5,875 bases of DNA from Mycobacterium sp. (GTDB taxonomy: Bacteria > Actinomycetota > Actinomycetes > Mycobacteriales > Mycobacteriaceae), in NCBI GenBank assembly GCA_023264755.1, contig JAHFVB010000337.1, positions 1 through 5,875 on the forward strand, in the 5' to 3' direction. Every line of letters starts with the position of its first letter. Position 1 is the stretch's first letter. Under the pieces are notes generated by a model. That model had not been told where the DNA came from. It did no database searches and saw only the letters and a list, made by a program, of their open reading frames with translations. The position numbers were made by a program, and so were the translations under genes. Below, piece after piece: positions 1 through 5,369 of the stretch.

Positions 1-935
1 TTGGGGAAGATCATGACGTGCGGTGCGCCCTCGATGAGGATCTGCTCGGCGGCTTCGCCGTGCAGCGCACGCATCGCCGCGACGTAGTCCGGCACCCGCT
101 GTTCGGTGGTGCCGAACCAGCGCATCGGTTCGGCGAACTTCCGGAACTCCGGACGCAGATCGTTCTCGCTGTGGCCGTTGCCCAGGTCGCGGGTGACGGC
201 CGTGGAGGCGTCGCTGTACAGCGGCGCAATCGTGCTGCCGGTCACCCCGAAGATCGAGCCATGGACGAACTGGGGGTGGTACCCGTCGGTCTCGTTCTCC
301 GCCAGCAACTTCCAGTTCGAATGGGTTTCGTGCCCCAGCCAACCCGCCGTCAGTTCGACACGGTTCTCCGGCGACAAGCGAACCAGTCGATCGATCTCGC
401 CGGCGGCCGCCCCTAGGTGCTCGACCAACGACGGACCGTCTTCGGCGAAACTGCCGAACACGAAGCCCTGGTAGGAATCGACGCGTGCAACGCGGCCCAT
501 CGCGAGGTCGAGCTTGCGGGTGCCATACCCCTTGAAGAACGGGAAACCGATGAGCTCGCCGGAGTTGCGGAACGTCCACCCGTGCAGCGGGCAGCGGAAG
601 GTCGCGGAGTTGCTCTTGGCGTCGTCACAGACCTGGTTGCCACGGTGGGCGCACCTGTTCAGGAGCAGGTGAAGCTCACCGTCCCGATCGCGGGTCATGA
701 TGACGTCCTGCAGGCCGAGCCGCTTGCGCACGTAATCACCGGGCTGGCTGACTTCGCTTTCGTGGCCGACGAATACCCAGGTGCGGTACCAGATCTTCTT
801 CAACTCTTCGGCGAAGATGGCCGGGTCGGTGTACAGCGAGGCGTGCACCTTGTCCCGTTGGATCAGCGGTGCGACCCGACTGGCACCGGGTGCGCCGACC
901 TCCGGGGGGTTGATCCCGGTCAGTCCTGAAGTCAT
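1..935 (-). CDS. Rieske non-heme iron ring-hydroxylating oxygenase, alpha (catalytic) subunit, C-terminus missing
   Basis: Reading leftward from ATG 935-933, the frame is open to the window edge, giving the first ~311 residues of a protein that is usually 420-460 long. Seen: an N-terminal segment typical of alpha subunits (IWYRTWVFVGHESE, ~48-61); a complete Rieske [2Fe-2S] site of the form CxH-x17-CxxH (C95, H97, C115, H118); and the start of the catalytic domain with NWK (207-209) and the mononuclear iron motif, bridging D217, H220 and H225, spaced as in naphthalene dioxygenase. The third iron ligand, a C-terminal Asp, lies outside the window. Family role: with a reductase, and often a beta subunit, it inserts O2 into an aromatic or alicyclic ring in the cytoplasm. 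The start is well fixed: AAGGAG at 948-943 sits 7 nt upstream, and ATG overlaps the stop of the preceding crotonase (ATGA). Substrate unknown; a beta subunit gene may follow to the left. It is last of five coupled genes in view. Confidence 0.93.
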   Translation of the reverse strand, partial: MTSGLTGINPPEVGAPGASRVAPLIQRDKVHASLYTDPAIFAEELKKIWYRTWVFVGHESEVSQPGDYVRKRLGLQDVIMTRDRDGELHLLLNRCAHRGNQVCDDAKSNSATFRCPLHGWTFRNSGELIGFPFFKGYGTRKLDLAMGRVARVDSYQGFVFGSFAEDGPSLVEHLGAAAGEIDRLVRLSPENRVELTAGWLGHETHSNWKLLAENETDGYHPQFVHGSIFGVTGSTIAPLYSDASTAVTRDLGNGHSENDLRPEFRKFAEPMRWFGTTEQRVPDYVAAMRALHGEAAEQILIEGAPHVMIFP

Positions 936-1756
936 TCTCGAACTCCTTCCTTGATGCCGAAAACGGCAGGGCGCTTTTCACGGAAAGCGGTGATGCCCTC
1001 GACGAAGTCGTCGCTTCCGAAGAGGGCGGCCTGGTGGGCGGCTTCCCGGTCCAGCACGTTGAACGGGGACAAGCCGGGGGCGACCGCGAGCAGGGATTTG
1101 ATCACCCCGAGCGCTTCAGCGGGCCCGGCGGCCAAACGCGTGGCGTCCTGGAGCGCGGAGCCGAGCGCCGAGCCCGGTTCGGTGAGTGCGTCGACGAGGC
1201 CGATGTTCAATGCTTCCTGCGCGTCGATCGTCCGCGGCAACATGAGCATCTGGCGGGCGCGCGCCACCCCGACGCGGGTCGGCAAGGAGACGTAGGCGCC
1301 CATGTCCCCGGCCAGTCCGACCTTGGTGAACGTGGTCGCGAACCGGGCATCTTGGGCAGCCACGACGCGGTCGCACGCCGCGGCCAATGCCGTCCCCGCT
1401 CCGAACGCAGCGCCTTCGACGGCGGCGACGACGGGTTTGTCGGTACTCCAGATGGCTCGAATGACGCGCTGTGCCAACTGCGCCCGTTCCAGTGCGTCCT
1501 GGGGCTCCATCCGCTCCATCGATGCGATGTCGCCACCCGAGCAGAACGCCTTGCCGGCCCCGGTGAGCACGATGGCCCGCACGCTTGGATCGCGGTCGGC
1601 CGCTTCGAGGGAGTCGGCAAGTGCCAACCGCAGTGGGATGTCGATCGCATTGAGCTTGTCGGGGCGGTTGAGCGTCACGACGGCGACTGCGCCGATCTTC
1701 TCCGTCAACACGGGACCGCTGGTGCGCGGTCGGAACTCCTGAGGGGACGTGGTCAC
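932..1756 (-). CDS. Enoyl-CoA hydratase/isomerase (crotonase) family protein, third of three tandem copies
   Basis: A full-length crotonase-fold protein of 274 aa, starting at GTG 1756-1754 and ending at TGA 934-932. Crotonases act on acyl-CoA thioesters, polarising the carbonyl in an oxyanion hole. Seen: the NRPDKLNA motif (30-37), first oxyanion-hole loop AFCSGGD (70-76), second loop GAAFGAG (115-121), and an active-site segment VGLAGDMG (146-153) with Asp151. By eye alignment to rat mitochondrial hydratase, Glu144 is replaced by Phe143 and Glu164 by Gln169, so classical hydration is doubtful. Asp151 falls where dienoyl-CoA isomerases and PaaG-type isomerases carry an Asp, which suggests an isomerase. 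The GTG start is chosen because it overlaps the previous stop (GTGA), has GAGG 5 nt upstream, and gives a normal family length; the frame stays open further upstream only as an overlap with the neighbouring gene. Its stop overlaps the Rieske gene start. Confidence 0.9.
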   Translation of the reverse strand: MTTSPQEFRPRTSGPVLTEKIGAVAVVTLNRPDKLNAIDIPLRLALADSLEAADRDPSVRAIVLTGAGKAFCSGGDIASMERMEPQDALERAQLAQRVIRAIWSTDKPVVAAVEGAAFGAGTALAAACDRVVAAQDARFATTFTKVGLAGDMGAYVSLPTRVGVARARQMLMLPRTIDAQEALNIGLVDALTEPGSALGSALQDATRLAAGPAEALGVIKSLLAVAPGLSPFNVLDREAAHQAALFGSDDFVEGITAFREKRPAVFGIKEGVRE

Positions 1757-2550
1757 TGGAACCTCGGCGCCCGTCGTTCGATGACGGCCCGCAGGCCCTC
1801 CAACGCGTCGGCGGTACCGGAGAGTTCGGAGACGGTGCGGGCCTCCTCGGCCAGCCGCTGCTCCACCGATGCGCCGACGCCGTTCCAGACCAGTCGCTTG
1901 CTGGCCGAGAGCGCCTGCGCGGGTAACTTGACGAGCTGGGCGGCGACCTCTTCTGCGCGGTCCAGGAGCGCGTCGTCGGCAGCGACCTCGGTGACGAGCC
2001 CGAGCTGCAGGGCCTCGGCGGCGGTCAGGGTCGGGTTGGTCAGGATGATTCGTAGGGCCTGGCGCAAACCGACGAGCTGGGTCAGCGTCACCGACACTCC
2101 GCCGTCGGGTGCCATGCCGACACGGACCGCGCCCGAGAAGAACTTCGCCGATTCGCCCGCGATGACGATGTCGGAGGCACACACCAGGCCCAGCCCCCCA
2201 CCGCCGGCGGCGAAGCCCTGGACCGCGGTCACCACGGGCACCCGCAGCTGGATCAATGCCGCCGAGGCCAGCTGCAACCACGCCGTCGCCTCACGCAGGT
2301 AGTCGGGTAGCCCGGCGCCCTTGGACTCGAAGGTGTGGATGTCACCGCCGGCGCAGAAGTTCCGACCCTCGCCAGTCAGTAGGACGACCCGGACAGCGGG
2401 ATCCGCATGACACGTCAGAATGGCCTCGTGCAGGGCTTTGAGCAGCTCGACGTTGAGTCCGTTGGAGACCTCGGGTCGGTTCAGCCGTAGCCGCGCGATG
2501 CCTGCATCCACCTCGAGCGCGATGGGTGTGGTGGCACTGAAAGTGGTCAC
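1753..2550 (-). CDS. Enoyl-CoA hydratase/isomerase (crotonase) family protein, PaaG-like, second of three tandem copies
   Basis: A 265-aa crotonase-fold protein from GTG 2550-2548 to TGA 1755-1753. Seen: NRPEVSNGLN (24-33), first oxyanion-hole loop NFCAGGD (64-70), a glycine-rich second loop GFAAGGGG (112-119), and VGMAPDGG (144-151) with Asp149. The PDGG pattern resembles 1,2-epoxyphenylacetyl-CoA isomerase (PaaG)-type enzymes, where this Asp is the catalytic base (family knowledge). The two glutamates of classical hydratase are replaced by Ala141 and Arg167 in an eye alignment. An isomerase acting on a CoA thioester is the best guess; the true substrate is unknown. The start is supported by GAGGAG at 2560-2555, 4 nt upstream, and by the GTGA overlap with the upstream crotonase. 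Its own stop overlaps the GTG of the next crotonase. It shares the NFCAGGD loop with the upstream copy, but the active-site segments differ, so this is not a recent duplication. Confidence 0.91.
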   Translation of the reverse strand: MTTFSATTPIALEVDAGIARLRLNRPEVSNGLNVELLKALHEAILTCHADPAVRVVLLTGEGRNFCAGGDIHTFESKGAGLPDYLREATAWLQLASAALIQLRVPVVTAVQGFAAGGGGLGLVCASDIVIAGESAKFFSGAVRVGMAPDGGVSVTLTQLVGLRQALRIILTNPTLTAAEALQLGLVTEVAADDALLDRAEEVAAQLVKLPAQALSASKRLVWNGVGASVEQRLAEEARTVSELSGTADALEGLRAVIERRAPRFQ

Positions 2551-3326
2551 TGTGCTCCTCGTTTACTGAACGCCGATGCGCCATTGCGCCCGGCTCCTTG
2601 GCTGATGTGGTTCACGACCGCGACGAGTTCCTCGTCCAGTCCTGCCGCCAGGGGCTGGCTTAGGCCGGAGCCCACCAGCCGTTTGATCGTCACCAGGGCG
2701 CTGCGCTCACGCCCGGCCATGGTTGCCACGAATTGTTCGGCGGCCTGGTCGAATTCGGCCGGCGCGAAACTGCGGTAGGCCAAGCCCAGCCGGACGGCAT
2801 CGAGCCCGGAGAGCCGGTCACCGCTGAGCAGCAACCCCATGGCCTGCTGCCGACCGACCAGTCTCGGCAGGCGCTGCGTGCTACCGCCGCCGGGAATCAT
2901 GCCGAATCGGACGTGGTTGTCGGCGATTCGGGCGTCATCGCTGACCAGCACCACGTCAGCTGCTTGCAGCAGCTCGAACCCGCCTGCGGCCGCGACGCCC
3001 TCCACGGCCACCACGACGGGAACCTCGGCCGCGGCGATGGCGTCGCAGGCGGCCCGAAACGCCTCGAACAAGGTGCGCAGCGCGTCTGGGCCTTGCGCGC
3101 GGAGCCGCTCTACCTCGGCGAAATCCCCTCCGGCACAGAAGTTGCCGCCTGCACCACGAATGAGGATGACGTTCACCGCCGGATCAGCACCCAGCCGCAC
3201 AATCGCCTGCTCGAGCTCCGTGGCCAGTGCGACGTTGACGGCGTTGAGTTGTTCTGGTCGGTTGAGGGTGATCCGGCCGATGCCAGCTTCCTCCGTGACC
3301 GATGCCGTGACGGATACCGAGGTCAT
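2547..3326 (-). CDS. Enoyl-CoA hydratase/isomerase (crotonase) family protein with atypical active site, first of three tandem copies
   Basis: A 259-aa crotonase-fold protein from ATG 3326-3324 to TGA 2549-2547. Seen: NRPEQLNAVN (22-31), first oxyanion-hole loop NFCAGGD (62-68), second loop GVAAAGGFEL (110-119), and FGMIPGGGSTQRLPRLVG (141-158), close to the IPGAGGTQRL stretch of true enoyl-CoA hydratases. Despite that likeness, the residue at the rat Glu144 position is His138 and at the Glu164 position Gly164, and there is no Asp at the PaaG position (Gly146). It therefore lacks every acid/base residue normally used for hydration or isomerisation; His138 is the only obvious candidate. It could be a hydrolase, an unusual isomerase or a non-catalytic partner (inference). 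The start is set by the ATGA overlap with the SDR stop and GGAGG at 3340-3336, 9 nt upstream. The frame remains open into the SDR gene, but that extension is antisense-free shadow coding and has no homologous look. Confidence 0.9.
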   Translation of the reverse strand: MTSVSVTASVTEEAGIGRITLNRPEQLNAVNVALATELEQAIVRLGADPAVNVILIRGAGGNFCAGGDFAEVERLRAQGPDALRTLFEAFRAACDAIAAAEVPVVVAVEGVAAAGGFELLQAADVVLVSDDARIADNHVRFGMIPGGGSTQRLPRLVGRQQAMGLLLSGDRLSGLDAVRLGLAYRSFAPAEFDQAAEQFVATMAGRERSALVTIKRLVGSGLSQPLAAGLDEELVAVVNHISQGAGRNGASAFSKRGAQ

Positions 3327-4057
3327 ATGTACCGACCTCCGCCGACTTCGATCACCGTTCCGGTGATGTAGCTGGCCAGCTCCGAGGCCAGGAACACCAC
3401 CGCTCCGGCGACCTCGACCGGCTCCCCGGCCCGCTTCATGGGGACGTCGGCCTCCCGGGCGGCGAAGACCTCCGGTGGCATGGCGGCAGTCATCGGAGTG
3501 CGGATCAGCCCGGGTTGCACGGCGTTGACCCGAACGTTGTGGTGAGCCAATTCCTTGGCCGCGGCCTTGGTGAGGCCGACGATTCCGGCCTTGGCGGCGC
3601 TGTAGTTGGTTTGCCCTGGGTTGCCGGACTTGCCGGATAGGGACGAGATGTTGACGATGCTGCCCGACTTGGCCTCGCGCATCACCGCCGACGCCTCGCG
3701 CACGCCGAGCCACGTTCCGCGCAGGTGCACGGTGACGACGGCGTCGAACTGGTCGACGGTCATCTTCTTCAGCGACGCGTCGCGGGTGATGCCGGCGTTG
3801 TTGACGAACACGTCGAGCCGACCGAACTGGGCCACGGTGTCGGAGACCACGGCCCGCATCTGCTCCTCGGAGGTGACGTCGCAGGCCAGCCCCAGGCCAT
3901 CGACCTCGGCGGCGGCGGCTTTGGCGGCGTCTCCGTCGAGATCGACCAAGACCACGTGGGCCCCGTGCACGTGCAAGGTCCTGGCGATTTCGAGGCCGAT
4001 GCCCTGACCAGCCCCCGTGACGATGGCTACGCGTTCGGCAAGCAAGGGATCGACCAT
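3323..4057 (-). CDS. Short-chain dehydrogenase/reductase (SDR), FabG / 3-hydroxyacyl-CoA dehydrogenase type
   Basis: A 244-aa classical SDR, first gene of the leftward operon. Seen: cofactor motif TGAGQGIG (14-21); an acidic residue ending strand beta-2 (Asp39 in LVDLD), which favours NAD(H) over NADP(H); NNAG (86-89); and the catalytic Ser139, Tyr152 and Lys156 (YSAAK). The tetrad Asn, normally in NLxG, is His111 in VHLRGTW; the same VHLRG stretch occurs in peroxisomal MFE-2 3-hydroxyacyl-CoA dehydrogenases, as does a similar GNxGQxNYSAAK. This supports a hydroxyacyl-CoA or cyclic-alcohol-CoA dehydrogenase rather than a fatty-acid synthase reductase, but a cis-diol dehydrogenase partner for the Rieske enzyme is possible. 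Start: ATG 4057 gives the usual SDR N-terminus and a ~34-nt leader from the predicted promoter, with GGAG 11 nt upstream. An in-frame TTG at 4087 would add 10 residues but has no ribosome site and lies almost at the predicted transcript start. Confidence 0.92.
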   Translation of the reverse strand: MVDPLLAERVAIVTGAGQGIGLEIARTLHVHGAHVVLVDLDGDAAKAAAAEVDGLGLACDVTSEEQMRAVVSDTVAQFGRLDVFVNNAGITRDASLKKMTVDQFDAVVTVHLRGTWLGVREASAVMREAKSGSIVNISSLSGKSGNPGQTNYSAAKAGIVGLTKAAAKELAHHNVRVNAVQPGLIRTPMTAAMPPEVFAAREADVPMKRAGEPVEVAGAVVFLASELASYITGTVIEVGGGRYI

Positions 4058-4097
4058 GAGTCGTGGGGCTCCAACCAAGAGGGGCAATTTCTAATCA

Positions 4098-4126
4098 ATA
4101 TTAAACTACCGGCTCGATTGCGACAA
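4098..4126 (-). promoter_or_regulatory. Predicted sigma70-like promoter of the leftward SDR-crotonase-Rieske operon
   Basis: On the minus strand, TTGTCG (4126-4121) and TAATAT (4103-4098) are separated by exactly 17 bp, a near-consensus housekeeping promoter in otherwise GC-rich DNA. Transcription would start near 4091, leaving a leader of about 34 nt before ATG 4057. This also argues against the TTG start at 4087. Predicted by eye only. Confidence 0.6.
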
Positions 4127-4185
4127 CCACCTTCGACGTGCGCAAATTTCCCGACCCGCGGCATCGGCAGGCGCCATCCACATCG

Positions 4186-4204
4186 GCGGCCCGACGCGGG
4201 CCGC
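4186..4204. repeat. Perfect 8-bp GC-rich inverted repeat (hairpin) in the divergent intergenic region
   Basis: GCGGCCCG and CGGGCCGC flank a 3-base loop ACG. On the plus strand it is followed by only three T, so it is weak as an intrinsic terminator. It lies between the leftward promoter and the rightward operator/promoter region, and could be a terminator for a short transcript, a binding site or an insulating structure. A shorter hairpin (CGCCG-GCC-CGGCG) follows at 4220-4232. Function unknown. Confidence 0.55.
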
Positions 4205-4244
4205 TTTACGGAATTTCGACGCCGGCCCGGCGCTCGGCTCGCCG

Positions 4245-4269
4245 AACACATTTTTTAGCATGTGTTAAA
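4245..4269. promoter_or_regulatory. Putative operator/promoter region of the rightward metallo-hydrolase operon
   Basis: AACACAT (4245-4251) and ATGTGTT (4260-4266) form a perfect 7-bp inverted repeat with an 8-bp spacer. The overlapping 16-mer at 4254-4269 is also an imperfect palindrome, TTTA.CA..TG.TAAA. The stretch is AT-rich and contains -10-like hexamers (TAGCAT 4256-4261, TTAAAT 4265-4270), but no clear -35. It sits 36-60 bp upstream of ATG 4305, the usual place for a TetR- or similar-type repressor site (inference). No regulator gene is in view. Confidence 0.45.
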
Positions 4270-4304
4270 TTGCGATTTTGCCGTCGGAGGATGGGGTTGC
4301 CGAG

Positions 4305-5369
4305 ATGCCGAAACACCGTCTGGCCGTTAGCCCGGAGGAAGCCGCCGAGGGCGAGCTGCCGCCTCACGTCGTGAGAATTCCCTTGCCGCTGCCCCTCCGG
4401 GATCTGCGGGCGGTGAACGTCTACGCCATCCTGGGCGATGACGGAGTGACGTTGGTGGACTCCGGCTGGGCCGACGACGCCAGTGAGACCGTGCTCGTCG
4501 AAGCCCTTGCCGGACTTGGATTCACCCCCGAGGACGTCACGCGCATCGTCGTCACGCACCACCATTGGGACCACTACTCGCGGGCCATCGCTTGGCAACG
4601 GCGATACGGCACCACGGTGATGATCGGCCGAGGCGAACGGCATTCGATCGAGGCCTTCGACGAACGGACCGGCGCTTACCCGGAGCAGGCCCAACTGCTC
4701 GTCAAGGCCGGGGCGACCGAACTCGCACGTGCCATTGCCGGGCTGCCGTTGGAACCGTTCGAACGAAACGTGCCGTTGGGCCCCCCAGACGTCTGGCTCG
4801 AGGATGGGCAGCTCATCGATTGCGGGGGCGTCGAGCTGGTCGCCCGAGCCACGCCGGGCCATACCCGAGGCCACCTGGTCTACGAGGATCGCCGCGCGGG
4901 GCTCACCTTCACCGGTGACCACATCCTGCCCCGGATCACCCCGTCCATCGCCCTCGAGCGAGCCCCCGAGCCACTTCCGCTGCGGTCATATCTCGCGTCA
5001 CTACGGCTCTTCCTGGACCTCCCCGACGCGGCGCTGCTGCCGTCACACGGCGCCATCACCGCGAGCGTCAAGGCGCGGGCCGAGGACCTCCTCGAGCATC
5101 ATCGTGACCGGCTCGAACGTGCCCGCGAGTTGGTGGCGGCGGGCAACTCCACCGCTTACCAAGTCGCCCAGCAGATGCTGTGGACCCGACACGAACGCAC
5201 CGTCGACGAGCTTGGACAAGTTCACGGCATGACGGCGATACTCGAGATGTTGGCCCACTTGGAACTGCTGGTGACGCGCGGAGAGTTGGACCGCGCCGAA
5301 TCGGCGGCCGGTCACTCGCCGGGGGTCAACCACTACGTCGTCACGCCGAAGGCCCGCCAACCGCAATGA
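4305..5369 (+). CDS. Metallo-beta-lactamase-fold hydrolase with C-terminal winged-helix-like domain (LACTB2-like)
   Basis: A 354-aa MBL-fold hydrolase, first gene of the rightward operon. Seen: a strand region ending in LVDSG (50-54); the metal-binding motif HxHxDH at 85-90 (His85, His87, Asp89, His90); His186 in PGHTRGH; Asp205 in FTGDH; and His248 in PSHG. All five expected ligand groups are present, so a two-zinc active site is likely. After about residue 260 there is a helical domain (HRDRLERARELV, then AYQVAQQML) resembling the winged-helix domain of LACTB2-like MBL proteins (PF17778 type). Such proteins cleave esters, thioesters or nucleic acids; here the CoA-rich neighbourhood favours a thioesterase or related hydrolase (inference). 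Start: ATG 4305 is the first in-frame ATG, with GGGG 8 nt and GGAGG 14 nt upstream; an in-frame TTG at 4278 lacks a ribosome site. No signal peptide, so cytoplasmic. Its stop overlaps the next gene (ATGA). Confidence 0.9.
   Translation: MPKHRLAVSPEEAAEGELPPHVVRIPLPLPLRDLRAVNVYAILGDDGVTLVDSGWADDASETVLVEALAGLGFTPEDVTRIVVTHHHWDHYSRAIAWQRRYGTTVMIGRGERHSIEAFDERTGAYPEQAQLLVKAGATELARAIAGLPLEPFERNVPLGPPDVWLEDGQLIDCGGVELVARATPGHTRGHLVYEDRRAGLTFTGDHILPRITPSIALERAPEPLPLRSYLASLRLFLDLPDAALLPSHGAITASVKARAEDLLEHHRDRLERARELVAAGNSTAYQVAQQMLWTRHERTVDELGQVHGMTAILEMLAHLELLVTRGELDRAESAAGHSPGVNHYVVTPKARQPQ

Noticed and set aside
417..929. Plus-strand open frame of 170 codons opposite the Rieske gene
   Set aside because: The minus strand here encodes an intact Rieske protein with all metal ligands; the plus frame has no motif and is a codon-bias shadow.
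1757..2281. Upstream extension of the third crotonase to 449 aa
   Set aside because: The added part lies wholly within the preceding crotonase in another frame, is Arg/Gly-rich, and has no fold signature. The GTG at 1756 has a ribosome site and the operon's typical overlap.
1034..2302. Long open frame of 422 codons on the plus strand, opposite two crotonase genes
   Set aside because: It is antisense to two genes with clear family motifs, has low-complexity composition rich in Arg, Gly and Ala, no recognisable domain and no ribosome site. This is the usual high-GC shadow.
3327..3713. Upstream extension of the first crotonase to 388 aa, into the SDR gene
   Set aside because: Same reasoning: it is the SDR sequence read in the wrong frame, and ATG 3326 is well supported.
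4058..4087. TTG start at 4087 for the SDR, adding 10 residues
   Set aside because: It has no Shine-Dalgarno, lies about 4 nt from the predicted transcript start, and the added residues are not typical of SDR N-termini. It is still possible, so the start has moderate certainty.
4291..4293. ATG at 4291 directly after GGAGG
   Set aside because: It is out of frame with the hydrolase and has no spacing from the GGAGG, so it cannot use it as a ribosome site.
4278..4304. TTG start at 4278 for the metallo-hydrolase
   Set aside because: There is no ribosome site upstream, and GGAGG at 4286-4290 would fall inside the coding region; ATG 4305 fits better.
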